A DNA stretch of 13,803 nucleotides from an uncultured bacterium (GTDB taxonomy: Bacteria; Methylomirabilota; Methylomirabilia; Rokubacteriales; CSP1-6), in NCBI GenBank assembly GCA_946479205.1, contig CAMLFJ010000022.1:1-13803 (forward strand), given 5' to 3'. Positions 1 to 7,566 of this stretch are shown here, in pieces. A program made the position numbers and the translations under genes. Numbering within the stretch: the stretch's first letter is position 1; each line of letters opens with the position of its first letter. The notes under the pieces are model-generated. The model ran no database searches and was not told the DNA's origin. It saw nothing but the letters and a program-made list of their open reading frames with translations.

Positions 1-1020
1 CACCGTGTTGTAGGGCAGCACGATGCCCCAGGAGTTGTAGGCGCCCAGGTCCACCAAGATGCGATCGCGCACCGCCAGCATGGTGCCGTCCCGCCGCGCC
101 GCGATCTCGATGTCGTGCACCTGCGCGCGCGCGTGGGCCGAGCCCATCATGTGCTCGCGGCGGTCCTCGGTCCACTTCACCGGCCGGCGGGACACGATGG
201 CGGCGGCGGGGATCAGCAGGTCCTCCGCGTAGCCGTTGGCCTTGGTGCCGAACCCGCCGCCCACGTCCGGAGCGATGACGCGGATCTTGTGGGGCGGCAG
301 CCCGAGCGCGGCGACCAGGCCCTGCTGGACGAAGTGGACGACCTGCGTGCCGTTCCACGTGGTGAGCGCGCCGTCGCGCGCGTCCCACTGGGCGACCACC
401 CCGCGGGTCTCGATCGGCATGCCGACGTAGCGCGGGATCACGAAGCGCTCGCGCACCCGCGCGTCGGCCTGGCGAAACGCCGCCTCGACACCGCCGAAGC
501 CGGTCTTGAAGGAGAGCGCGATGTTGTCACCCCACGCGGGATAGAGCACCGGCGCGCCGGGCCGCGCGGCCGCCTCCACGTCGGCCAGGGCGGGGAGCGG
601 CTCGTAGTCCACCTCGACCAGCTCGCAGCCGTCCTCGGCCACCGCGCGGCTGCTGGCCAGGACCATCGCCACGATCTCGCCCACGTGACGGGCCTCGTCC
701 CGGCACAGCGCGAGCTGGTGTGGCTGCTTCATGGTGACGTCCACGCGGGCGGCCAGGCCCGGCGGAATCGCGCCGAAGAGCGGCAGCGGCTTCATCCAGC
801 GCTCGAGATCGGCGAAGGTCAGCACGTGGGTCACCCCGGGGAGGAGCTTCGCCGCTTCCGTCCGGATGGCCGCGATGCGCGCGTGCGCGTGGGGGCTGCG
901 CACGAAGGCCACGTGGAGCATCCCGGGCAGCTTGATGTCGTCCACGAAGCGGCCCTCGCCGCGCAGGTAGCGCGGGTCCTCCTTGCGCTTGACCGATGCT
1001 CCGAAGTACTTGGCGCCCAT
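1..1020 (-). CDS. Xanthine dehydrogenase-family molybdopterin-binding subunit (N-terminal part, cut by window edge)
   Basis: The first 340 codons of a large molybdenum hydroxylase subunit (CoxL/XdhB-like) are open on the minus strand and continue past base 1. The protein begins MGAKYFGASVKRKEDPRYLRG, the usual opening of this family, followed by an a/b hammerhead domain (about residues 20-130) and the start of the first molybdopterin-binding domain. The glycine-rich cofactor motif GGGFGTK lies at residues 254-260. Family members hydroxylate aldehydes, purines, N-heterocycles or CO using water, with FAD and 2Fe-2S partner subunits; those partners are not in view. The ATG at 1018-1020 matches the family N-terminus; GGAG-like sequences lie upstream but the closest good one is about 14 bases away, so ribosome binding looks modest. 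It follows livF after a 146-base gap with a stem-loop, so it may or may not belong to the transporter operon. The exact substrate cannot be told. Confidence 0.9.
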   Translation of the reverse strand, partial: MGAKYFGASVKRKEDPRYLRGEGRFVDDIKLPGMLHVAFVRSPHAHARIAAIRTEAAKLLPGVTHVLTFADLERWMKPLPLFGAIPPGLAARVDVTMKQPHQLALCRDEARHVGEIVAMVLASSRAVAEDGCELVEVDYEPLPALADVEAAARPGAPVLYPAWGDNIALSFKTGFGGVEAAFRQADARVRERFVIPRYVGMPIETRGVVAQWDARDGALTTWNGTQVVHFVQQGLVAALGLPPHKIRVIAPDVGGGFGTKANGYAEDLLIPAAAIVSRRPVKWTEDRREHMMGSAHARAQVHDIEIAARRDGTMLAVRDRILVDLGAYNSWGIVLPYNTV

Positions 1021-1081
1021 GTTTTCTCTTGGCGGCTCCTGTCTCCTGCTTACTGCCGTTTAGTTCTTCAAGCTCTCCATA

Positions 1082-1108
1082 TGCGGGGGCCCAGATATGG
1101 CCCCCGCA
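1082..1108 (-). terminator. Stem-loop between livF and the Mo-hydroxylase gene
   Basis: A perfect 10-bp inverted repeat (TGCGGGGGCC at 1082-1091 with GGCCCCCGCA at 1099-1108) encloses a 7-base loop. It lies 59 bases after the livF stop and before the next gene on the same strand. There is no T-run on either strand, so it is not a textbook intrinsic terminator; it may be a pause, an mRNA-stabilising 3' end, or a partial terminator that lowers expression of the downstream gene. Confidence 0.5.
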
Positions 1109-1166
1109 CTCCCCCAGTCCGCGGACAACCGTTTACTGCTTCTCGTTTCTGCGCTTTGGACTCGGC

Positions 1167-1871
1167 TTAGCCGCCCAAGTATGCCTTCTTCACGTGGTCG
1201 TTCTGCATCAGGTCTTTCGCGGGGCCTTCCAGCGTGATGCGGCCGGTTTCCATGACGTAGGCGCGGGTGGCGAGCTGGAGCGCCATGTAGGCGTTCTGCT
1301 CCACCATCAGCACGGTGGTGCCCTCGCGCTGGATGCCCGCGATGATCTGGAACACCGTCTCGGTGACGGTGGGGGCGAGGCCGAGCGAGGGCTCGTCGAA
1401 GAGGATGAGCCTGGGGCGGGCCATGAGGCAGCGGCCGATGGCGAGCATCTGCTGCTCGCCGCCCGAGAGGGTGCCCGCGGCCTGGCGGCGGCGCTCGGCC
1501 AGGATCGGGAAGTGGCCGAACACGCGGTCGCGGTCTCCGGTCACCGCGGCCGCGTCGGTGCGCACGTAGGCCCCCATCTGCAGGTTCTCCTCCACCGTCA
1601 TGTGCGGGAACACCCGCCGGCCCTCCGGGCAGTGCGCGATGCCGCGGCGCAGGATCTCCTGCGGGGCCAGGTGCTGGATCTCCTGCCCATCGAAGACGAT
1701 GCGGCCCGCGCCGGCGCGTACGAGCCCCGAGATGGCCTTGAGCGTGGTGGTCTTGCCCGCGCCATTGGCGCCGATGAGGCAGACGAACTCGGCGGGGCCC
1801 ACCGTGAGCGACACCGAGTGGAGCGCGGTGATCCGGCCGTAGCCCGCCGAGAGGCGCTCAAGGGTGAGCAT
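1167..1871 (-). CDS. livF: Branched-chain amino acid type ABC transporter ATP-binding protein LivF
   Basis: A 234-residue ATPase, the normal LivF length. It has Walker A GANGAGKT at residues 34-41, the LivF-type Q-loop region CPEGRRVFPHMT from about 81, signature LSGGEQQ at 135-141, Walker B LILFDEP at 155-161 and the switch histidine position replaced by VEQNA, as is usual in LivF. With LivG it powers import through LivH/LivM at the inner face of the membrane. Its ATG (1869-1871) lies inside the end of livG with a 14-base overlap, which suggests translational coupling. It is the last gene of the transporter unit; a stem-loop follows. Liv systems in this kind of genome carry many carboxylates and aromatic or amide compounds besides leucine, so the substrate is open. 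Confidence 0.95.
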   Translation of the reverse strand: MLTLERLSAGYGRITALHSVSLTVGPAEFVCLIGANGAGKTTTLKAISGLVRAGAGRIVFDGQEIQHLAPQEILRRGIAHCPEGRRVFPHMTVEENLQMGAYVRTDAAAVTGDRDRVFGHFPILAERRRQAAGTLSGGEQQMLAIGRCLMARPRLILFDEPSLGLAPTVTETVFQIIAGIQREGTTVLMVEQNAYMALQLATRAYVMETGRITLEGPAKDLMQNDHVKKAYLGG

Positions 1872-2628
1872 GGGCTCCCGCTCCCAGGTAGGCGCGGATC
1901 ACCTCGGGATCGCGCTGCACCGCGGTCGGGTCGCCGTCGGCGATGAGCCGGCCGTAGTTGAGCACGAGCACGCGGTCCGAGATGCCCATGACCAGGCGCA
2001 TGTCGTGCTCCACCAGGAACACCGTGATGCCCTCGTCGCGGATGCGGCCGATCAGCGCGGCCACCGCGACCTTCTCGGAGGCGCTCATGCCCGAGGCCGG
2101 CTCGTCGAGCAGCAGCAGCCGGGGCCGCGCGGCCAGGCCCACCGCCAGCTCGAGCAGCCGCTGCTCGCCGTAGGAGAGCGCGGCGGCCGCCTCCGCGCGG
2201 CGCGCGCCCAGCCCCACGAAGTCCATCACGCGGTCCGCCTCCACGCCGAGCCGACGCTCCTCGTCGCGCACGCGCCCGCGGGCCAGCAGCGCCGCGGTCA
2301 CCCCCACGCGGCCGCGCAGGTGCAGGCCGGTGAGCACGTTCTCCCGCACGCTCAACCCGGGGAACAGGCTCGTCTTCTGGAACGTGCGCACGAGGCCGCG
2401 CGCCGCGATGCGATGGGGCCGCCAGCCGGTGATCGCGTCGCCGTCGTGATGCACGGTGCCCTGGCTCGGGCGCTGAAACCCGGTGATCACATTGAACGCG
2501 GTGGTTTTCCCCGCGCCGTTGGGGCCGATCAGGCTCGTCACGCTGCCGGGGGCGACCGCGAAGCTCACCCCGGTCAGCGCGGCCACGCCGCCGAACCGCA
2601 CCGTGAGGTCCCGGGCCTCGAGCGTCAC
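1858..2628 (-). CDS. livG: Branched-chain amino acid type ABC transporter ATP-binding protein LivG
   Basis: A 256-residue ATPase starting MTLEARDLTVRFGG. Walker A GPNGAGKT is at 35-42, the Q-loop in RTFQKTSLFPGLSV at 81-94, signature LSYGEQ at 151-156 (tyrosine in place of the first glycine, normal for LivG), Walker B LLLLDEP at 171-177 and the switch histidine in FLVEHDM. The C-terminus DPEVIRAYLG is the branched-chain transporter C-terminal motif. The start is taken as GTG at 2626-2628 because it forms a GTGA overlap with the livM stop; another in-frame GTG at 2638-2640 would add four residues. The reading frame stays open upstream through livM in another frame, but that part has no family similarity. 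Confidence 0.93.
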   Translation of the reverse strand: MTLEARDLTVRFGGVAALTGVSFAVAPGSVTSLIGPNGAGKTTAFNVITGFQRPSQGTVHHDGDAITGWRPHRIAARGLVRTFQKTSLFPGLSVRENVLTGLHLRGRVGVTAALLARGRVRDEERRLGVEADRVMDFVGLGARRAEAAAALSYGEQRLLELAVGLAARPRLLLLDEPASGMSASEKVAVAALIGRIRDEGITVFLVEHDMRLVMGISDRVLVLNYGRLIADGDPTAVQRDPEVIRAYLGAGAHAHP

Positions 2629-3590
2629 GACGGCCGCCACCGCCGGCGTAGCGCCGGCCCAGCCGCCCGCAGGGCTGGGACAATCCCCGCCGGCATGAAG
2701 AACAGCACCGCGATGAGCAGGACGCCGTAGAGCAGCATCTGCCATTGGTACGAGGTCAGCTCGCGCAGCACCTCCGGCAGCACCGTGAAGAGCACCGCCC
2801 CCACCACGGGGCCGGCCAGCGTCCCCTTCCCGCCCGCCACCACCATGATCACCATCGTCACGGTGTAGGTGAACAGGAACACCTCGGGGCTCACGAAGCG
2901 CGTGTAGTGCGCGTAGAGGCCTCCCGCGAATCCGGCCATGCCCGCGCTGACCACCGCGGCCAGCACCAGGTAGTGGGTCGCGTCGATGCCCACCGAGGCG
3001 GCGAGGGTCTCGTTCTCCCGGAGCGCGACCAGGGCGCGGCCGACTCGCGAGCGGATGAGGGCCAGGCAGAGCAGGTAGGCCAGCACCACCGCGGCCAGCA
3101 CCAGGTAGTAGTACGCGCTCTTGGTGCGCAGCGACCACGCGGCCAGCCCGGGCAGCGCGATCTCGACCGGCGGCACCCCGGGAATGCCGAGCGGCCCGTT
3201 GGTCAGGTCCATCCAGTTCACGCTCACCAGCGAGACGCAGCCCGCGAACGAGATGGTCAGCAGCACGAAGTAGGCGCCGCGCAGCTTGAGCGCGAGCCGG
3301 CCGATGACGTAGCCGGCCAGGCCCGGCAGCGCGATGGCGGCCAGGAGGCCGACCCACGGCGACCACTCGAGCTTGACGCTCAGGAGGGCCGAGGCGTAGG
3401 CGCCGATGCCGAAGAAGGCGGCGTGACCCAGCGAGAGCTGTCCGGTGTAGCCCAGCAGCAGGTTCAGGCTCAGGGCCAGCACCGCGAAGATGCCGGCCAT
3501 GATCAGCGTGTGCAGGTGATACGGGTTCCACACCCAGGCGGGCGCGGTCAGCACGAGGGCCAGGCCGATCCCGAGCGCGAGCCGTCTCAT
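2625..3590 (-). CDS. livM: Branched-chain amino acid type ABC transporter permease LivM
   Basis: A 321-residue, very hydrophobic inner-membrane permease with about eight to nine membrane segments. The LivM hallmark GQLSLGHAAFFGIGAY is at residues 50-65, and the cytoplasmic coupling region SRVGRALVALRENETLAASVGI, which contacts the ATPases, is in the middle. The late GGKGTLAGPVVGA loop is also typical. The ATG at 3588-3590 overlaps the livH stop as ATGA, and the stop overlaps the livG start as GTGA, so livH, livM and livG are translationally coupled. It forms the import channel together with LivH. Confidence 0.95.
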   Translation of the reverse strand: MRRLALGIGLALVLTAPAWVWNPYHLHTLIMAGIFAVLALSLNLLLGYTGQLSLGHAAFFGIGAYASALLSVKLEWSPWVGLLAAIALPGLAGYVIGRLALKLRGAYFVLLTISFAGCVSLVSVNWMDLTNGPLGIPGVPPVEIALPGLAAWSLRTKSAYYYLVLAAVVLAYLLCLALIRSRVGRALVALRENETLAASVGIDATHYLVLAAVVSAGMAGFAGGLYAHYTRFVSPEVFLFTYTVTMVIMVVAGGKGTLAGPVVGAVLFTVLPEVLRELTSYQWQMLLYGVLLIAVLFFMPAGIVPALRAAGPALRRRWRPS

Positions 3591-4459
3591 CCCACGCGCT
3601 CGGCGCGGGCGAACAGGCCCGACGGGCGGAGCAGCAGCACCGCGACGATCATCAAGAAGCCGACCGCGTCGCGATAGCCGGAGGAGATGTAGCCGGCCCC
3701 CAGCTCCTCCGCGATCCCCAGCACGAGCCCGCCGAGCGCCGCGCCGCCGAAATTACCGAGCCCGCCCAGGATGACCACCGAGAACGCCTTGAGCGAGGCC
3801 AGATCGCCCATGGACGGGTAGAGCAGGAAGACCGGGCCGAGCAGCGCGCCCGCCGCCGCGGCCAGCCCCGCCCCGAACGCGAAGGTGATGGTGTGGATGC
3901 GCTCGATGCTCACCCCCATGAGGGCCGCGGTCTCGCGGTCCTGGAAGGTGGCCCGCATGGCACGGCCGAGCTTGGTGCGGGTCAGTACCAGATGCGCGCC
4001 CAGGATCAGGAGGCCCGAGGCCATGAACACGAAGATGCGGAGCGGCGCGACCGACACCGCGCCCAGCACCACCGGCTGGGTGGGGAACGGGGTGGGCACG
4101 CTCTTGGCCACCCCGCCCCAGCCGAGCAGCTCCGCGTTCTGCATGGCGATCCAGAGCCCGATCATCACGAGCATGACCGTGTCGATGGATTGCGCGCGCA
4201 GGGGCCGCAGCAGCACCCGCTCGCAGACCGCGCCGGCCAGGGCGCCGGCCACGATCGCGAGCGGGATCGCCAGGAAGAAGTGGACCGAGGCGAGCGCGAG
4301 GGCGGCGAACGCGGCGTAGGCCCCGAGCGTGTAGAACTCGCCGTGGGCGAAGTTCACCACGTTCATCAGCCCGAAGACCAGCGTGAGGCCGATCCCGAGC
4401 AGGCTGTAGGTGGCGCCCAGCAGCAGCCCGTTCAGCAGGTGCTGGAGAAGCTGGTCCAA
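3587..4459 (-). CDS. livH: Branched-chain amino acid type ABC transporter permease LivH
   Basis: A 290-residue membrane permease of LivH type. The conserved opening (LLNGLLLGATYSLLGIGLTL) leads to NFAHGEFYTLGAY at 36-48; the EAA-like coupling loop is TKLGRAMRATFQDRETAALMGVS, and GGLGNFGGAALGG is near the end. The start is assigned to TTG at 4457-4459: this gives the usual LivH N-terminus (DxxLQxLLNGL), there is no ATG or GTG between it and the livK stop, and the next methionine is residue 32, inside the first conserved block. No strong ribosome binding site precedes the TTG, so translation may depend on ribosomes leaving livK 22 bases upstream. Confidence 0.92.
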   Translation of the reverse strand: MDQLLQHLLNGLLLGATYSLLGIGLTLVFGLMNVVNFAHGEFYTLGAYAAFAALALASVHFFLAIPLAIVAGALAGAVCERVLLRPLRAQSIDTVMLVMIGLWIAMQNAELLGWGGVAKSVPTPFPTQPVVLGAVSVAPLRIFVFMASGLLILGAHLVLTRTKLGRAMRATFQDRETAALMGVSIERIHTITFAFGAGLAAAAGALLGPVFLLYPSMGDLASLKAFSVVILGGLGNFGGAALGGLVLGIAEELGAGYISSGYRDAVGFLMIVAVLLLRPSGLFARAERVG

Positions 4460-4481
4460 GCGCCCGCGATCGCCGGTCGCG

Positions 4482-5651
4482 CTACTTCTTCGCCGAGAAC
4501 GCGGGCAGCGCGATCTTGCCGTCCTTCACCTGGACGATGAAGATGCTGGGCTTGCTCTGCCCGCTCTCCTTGCCCGCCGGGCCGTCCTTCTCGAACTTGA
4601 TGGGACCGTTGAGGCCCATCGCGTTCACCTGCCAGAGCGCGGCCTGCACCGCCTTCGGATCCGCCTTGCCGGCCAGGCGGATGCCCTCCACCGCGGTCAG
4701 CACCCCGTCGTGGCCACGGAACCCTTCGGTCAGCCCCTCGAAGGGATGGCCGCGCTTGGCCCACTCGTCCACGAAGGCCTTCGCCAGCTTGCCGTCGGGC
4801 ATCGCCTCGGGGAACCACGGCAGGAAGAAGAGGATGTGGTAGGTCCCCTCCGCGGCCGCGCCCGCCTGCTTGATGAGCTGGGACGGCGACGAGCTGCCGC
4901 CGGTGGTGATCACGCGCCTCACCAGCCGCTGCTCCTGCGCCTGCTTCAGGACCAGCGTGATCTGCTCCACGCTCGTGGTGAGGAAGAGGGTGTCGCCACC
5001 GCCCGCCTTCACCTTGGTGATCTGCGCGTTCATGTCGGTGGCCGCCTGCTCCATGAACTCCGCGGTGCCCACCTGCGCGCCCGAGCGCTTCAGGAGGTCG
5101 CCGAAGGCGCCGACCGAGCCGCGGCCCCAGTCCGTGTTCACCGCGAGGAAGTCGGCCTGCTTGATCCCCAGGTCCTTCATGTACTTCTCGAGCCCAAGCG
5201 CTTCCATCTCGCTGGGCGGGCTGATGCGGAAGATCCACGGGTTGCCGCGCTTGGTGATGGTCGCGGCGCTCGAGGTCTCCACCACCATGGGCACGCCGTA
5301 CTCCTCGAGCTTCGGCATGGCCGCGAGCGTCATCGAGCTGCCCCAGGCCCCCACGATCACCGGCACCTTGTCGCGCACGATCAGCTTCTCGGCCGCGGTG
5401 GCGGCCTCCTTGGGGTCGGACTTGTTGTCCTCGATCAGCAGCTCGACCTTGCGGCCGAGCACGCCGCCCTTGGCGTTGATCCAGTCCCGCCCGATCTCCG
5501 CGCCCATCCGGACGTAGTTGCCGGAGGCGGCCACCGGCCCCGACAGCGGCTGGATGACGCCGATCTTCACGGCCTCCTGGGCGGCCGCCGGCGCCGCGAG
5601 CGCGGCGACGACGGTCAGCGCGACGAAAAGGGCTCGGATTGCCTGCTTCAT
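4482..5651 (-). CDS. livK: Periplasmic substrate-binding protein of a branched-chain amino acid type ABC transporter
   Basis: A 389-residue type I periplasmic binding protein (Peripla_BP_6 fold). Residues 1-24 form a signal peptide: MKQAIR, a hydrophobic run, then APAAA before Q25, a good signal peptidase I site. The mature part starts AVKIGVIQPLSGPVAASGN, the usual ligand-binding first strand. The frame is open 28 codons further upstream, but ATG 5649-5651 is chosen because of the signal peptide and a near-perfect AGGAGG five bases before it. It is the first gene of the transporter operon and defines its specificity. The ligand is unknown: homologues bind leucine/valine, amides, urea, aromatic acids or other carboxylates. 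Confidence 0.93.
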   Translation of the reverse strand: MKQAIRALFVALTVVAALAAPAAAQEAVKIGVIQPLSGPVAASGNYVRMGAEIGRDWINAKGGVLGRKVELLIEDNKSDPKEAATAAEKLIVRDKVPVIVGAWGSSMTLAAMPKLEEYGVPMVVETSSAATITKRGNPWIFRISPPSEMEALGLEKYMKDLGIKQADFLAVNTDWGRGSVGAFGDLLKRSGAQVGTAEFMEQAATDMNAQITKVKAGGGDTLFLTTSVEQITLVLKQAQEQRLVRRVITTGGSSSPSQLIKQAGAAAEGTYHILFFLPWFPEAMPDGKLAKAFVDEWAKRGHPFEGLTEGFRGHDGVLTAVEGIRLAGKADPKAVQAALWQVNAMGLNGPIKFEKDGPAGKESGQSKPSIFIVQVKDGKIALPAFSAKK

Positions 5652-5656
5652 GACGA

Positions 5657-5662
5657 CCTCCT
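5657..5662 (-). promoter_or_regulatory. Shine-Dalgarno site of the livK-like gene
   Basis: AGGAGG on the minus strand, five bases before the ATG at 5651. It is the strongest ribosome binding site in the transporter operon and fixes the start after the signal peptide rather than at the longer open frame. Confidence 0.85.
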
Positions 5663-5718
5663 CTGACCCTTGCCTGGTTAAGGTGCGTCCGCCACGCTGC
5701 GGAACCTGGAATCGCGTA

Positions 5719-5747
5719 CTTATCCTACGTTTCATGTCTCATGTCAA
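5719..5747 (-). promoter_or_regulatory. Predicted sigma-70 type promoter of the liv operon
   Basis: On the minus strand a perfect -35 box TTGACA (5742-5747) is followed after 17 bases by GATAAG (5719-5724, four of six matches to TATAAT). Transcription would start near 5712, leaving a leader of about 60 bases to the livK ATG. The local AT content is higher than in the surrounding coding DNA. Confidence 0.65.
5732..5745. promoter_or_regulatory. Tandem TCATGTC repeat, candidate operator of the GntR/FCD regulator
   Basis: Two exact head-to-tail copies of TCATGTC (5732-5738 and 5739-5745) overlap the -35 box of the liv promoter and run into the spacer. A bound protein here would block RNA polymerase. 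The divergently encoded GntR-family regulator is the obvious candidate, although its family often uses short palindromes rather than direct repeats, so the assignment is inference. Confidence 0.4.
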
Positions 5748-5767
5748 ACGAAGACCCCGATTGACAT
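5741..5767. repeat. Inverted repeat formed by two back-to-back -35 boxes
   Basis: ATGTCAA (5741-5747) and TTGACAT (5761-5767) are perfect inverted copies separated by 13 bases. Each half contains the -35 element of one of the two divergent promoters, so the repeat may simply reflect both promoters, or it may also be a dyad operator that controls both directions at once. Confidence 0.55.
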
Positions 5768-5789
5768 TGGCGCGGGCCGCCCCAAGAAT
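5761..5789 (+). promoter_or_regulatory. Predicted promoter of the gntR operon, possibly giving a leaderless mRNA
   Basis: A perfect TTGACA (5761-5766) is followed after 17 bases by AAGAAT (5784-5789, four of six matches). Transcription would begin at about 5796, only a couple of bases before the gntR ATG at 5798. No Shine-Dalgarno sequence precedes that ATG, which agrees with a leaderless or nearly leaderless transcript. Confidence 0.55.
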
Positions 5790-5797
5790 ACGGCACC

Positions 5798-6511
5798 ATG
5801 CCACCCGCGAGATCCTCCGCGCCCCGCGCCCCGATCGCCCCCCTGCTGCACGAGAGCCTCGGCGAGCGGGTCTACCGGACCGTTCGCGACCTGATCCTGA
5901 GCCAGGTCTTCCCGCCCGGCTCGAAGCTCAACGTCGAGCAGATCTGCCGCGACCTGGGCGTGAGCCGCACGCCGGTCTGGGATACGATGCGCCGCCTGGA
6001 GAGCGAGGGCCTGGTCAACACCGTGCCGCGCCACGGCGTCTTCGTGCTCAACTACGGGGCCGACCAGATCCGCGATCTCTTCGCGGTGCGCGGCGCGCTG
6101 GAGGCCCTCGCGGTCCGCCAGGCCGCGCAGAACCTCGACGACGACACGCGGGCCGCGCTCGAGGCGACCATGAAGGAGCTGGAGCGCGCCGCGGGAGCCG
6201 GCCTGATGGAGCCGTACTCGCGCGCGGCCATCGACTTCCACGACCAGGTCCTGGTCGCGGCGCGGAACCCGGTGCTGAGCCGGCTCCTCGAGAACGTCTA
6301 CGCCCAGATCCTGGTGCTGCGCCTGCGGTCCCTCTACCTGCCTGAGCGGGTCGAGTCGAGCGTGGCCGAGCACCGCGAGATCTTCGAGGCGGTGCTGGCC
6401 GGCGACGCCGAGCGCGGCGAGCGCCTGGCCCGCGCGCACGCCGAGCACGTGCTGCAGGACGCGCTCGAGTTCACGCGCCGGCGCCCGGAGCACGCGGGGG
6501 CCACGCGATGA
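5798..6511 (+). CDS. GntR-family transcriptional regulator, FCD (FadR/VanR-like) type
   Basis: A 237-residue DNA-binding regulator. An N-terminal winged helix-turn-helix spans about residues 18-83, with the recognition part QICRDLGVSRTPVWDTMRRL (48-67) and the wing GLVNTVPRHGVFV (71-83). The all-helical FCD ligand domain spans about 90-220; likely metal/ligand residues are His148, His192 and His214. The acidic ligand usually four residues before the first histidine is Ala144 here, with Asp146 nearby, so metal binding may differ. FCD regulators sense small carboxylic acids. It is the first gene of the plus-strand operon, its stop overlaps the next ATG (ATGA), and it is divergent from the liv transporter, so it probably controls both directions and its own level. 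Confidence 0.92.
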   Translation: MPPARSSAPRAPIAPLLHESLGERVYRTVRDLILSQVFPPGSKLNVEQICRDLGVSRTPVWDTMRRLESEGLVNTVPRHGVFVLNYGADQIRDLFAVRGALEALAVRQAAQNLDDDTRAALEATMKELERAAGAGLMEPYSRAAIDFHDQVLVAARNPVLSRLLENVYAQILVLRLRSLYLPERVESSVAEHREIFEAVLAGDAERGERLARAHAEHVLQDALEFTRRRPEHAGATR

Positions 6512-7566
6512 GCGCAGAGGCCCGGACGCCCTGGGATCGCTACGCGGCGGCGCTGCCGGGCATCGCGGCCGCGGTGGGCCGGACCCCGCTGGTGCGCCTG
6601 AACCGCATCACCCGCGACGTGACGCCCGCGATCTACGTGAAGGTGGAGTGGTACGGGGCGACCGGCAGCCTCAAGGACCGCATCTACCTGCACATGTTCG
6701 AGCGGGCGGAGGCCCGCGGCGATCTCAAGCCGGCCATGCGGGTGCTCGAGTGCTCGACCGGCAACGCGGGGATCGCCTGCGCCTGGGTCGCGGCGGTGAA
6801 GGGCTACCCCTGCACCATCGTCATGCCGGAAGGCATGAGTGACGAGCGCAAGAAGATCATGCGGGCCTACGGGGCCGAGCTGGTCTTCACCCCGGGCGGC
6901 GAGAGCGACGTGGATCTCTCGCTCGACCGGCTGCGCCAGATCCGCGACGCGGCGCCGGGCCGCTACTGGGTGCCCGGGCAGTTCGACAACCCGGACAACG
7001 TCGAGGCCCACATCCTCACCACCGGCCCCGAGCTGTGGGAGCAGTCGGGTGGCCGCATCGGGGCCTTCGTGGATTCGCAGGGCTCGGGCGGCCTCCTGAC
7101 CGGGGTCGGCCGCTACCTCCGGAGCCGCGATCCCCAGGTGAAGCTCTACGCGGTGGAGCCCGCGGAGTGCGCGCTGCTCTCGCGCCGGGCGTGGGGCCAC
7201 CATGGCATCGAGGGCATCGGCGACGGCTTCGTCCCCCGCAACCTGGACGTCTCGCTGCTCACCGGGGTGATCACCACCACCACCGAGGAGAGCGTGGACA
7301 TCGCCCGGCGGCTGGCGCGGGAGGAGGGCCTCTTCTGCGGCATCTCGAGCGGCTGCAACGTGGCCGCCGCGCTCAAGCTGGCGCGCCGGCACCCCGAGCT
7401 GCCGTCGGTGGTGACGATCCTGAACGACACCGGCCAGCGCTACTTCACCACCCCGCTCTGCGGGGAGGCCAAGCACGTGGATATCCCGGAGCGGGAGCAT
7501 CCGCTCGATCCCTACACCGTCGAGCAGCTCGACCGGTACCAGAAGACCTGGGAGGTGCTGGCGTGA
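6508..7566 (+). CDS. PLP-dependent enzyme of the cysteine synthase / cystathionine beta-synthase family (fold type II)
   Basis: A 352-residue enzyme. The PLP-binding lysine is Lys56 in GSLKDR (53-58). The substrate/asparagine loop is STGNAGIA (83-90) instead of the common TSGNTG, and the phosphate-binding loop is GSGGLLTGVG (192-201) instead of GTGGTxTGVG. Other family marks are PEGMS (107-111), ERKKIMRAYGAELV (113-126), QFDNPDN (158-164) and SSGCN near the end. Fold type II enzymes do beta-replacement or beta-elimination on serine/cysteine-like substrates, or deaminate hydroxy amino acids. Both altered loops contact substrate or cofactor, so it is probably not a housekeeping cysteine synthase. 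It is coupled by ATGA to gntR and by GTGA to the CoA-transferase, which places it in the same pathway. Reaction unknown. Confidence 0.88.
   Translation: MSAEARTPWDRYAAALPGIAAAVGRTPLVRLNRITRDVTPAIYVKVEWYGATGSLKDRIYLHMFERAEARGDLKPAMRVLECSTGNAGIACAWVAAVKGYPCTIVMPEGMSDERKKIMRAYGAELVFTPGGESDVDLSLDRLRQIRDAAPGRYWVPGQFDNPDNVEAHILTTGPELWEQSGGRIGAFVDSQGSGGLLTGVGRYLRSRDPQVKLYAVEPAECALLSRRAWGHHGIEGIGDGFVPRNLDVSLLTGVITTTTEESVDIARRLAREEGLFCGISSGCNVAAALKLARRHPELPSVVTILNDTGQRYFTTPLCGEAKHVDIPEREHPLDPYTVEQLDRYQKTWEVLA

Noticed and set aside
115..1170. Long plus-strand open frames opposite the Mo-hydroxylase, liv, LLM and glycosyltransferase genes
   Set aside because: High GC content produces long antisense frames; their translations are rich in R, A, H and G with no motifs, and the opposite strand carries clear families.
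1858..3531. Apparent LivM-LivG fusion of 557 residues on the minus strand
   Set aside because: The first half is livM read in the wrong frame; only the part after the GTG at 2628 has LivG motifs, and livM is intact in its own frame.
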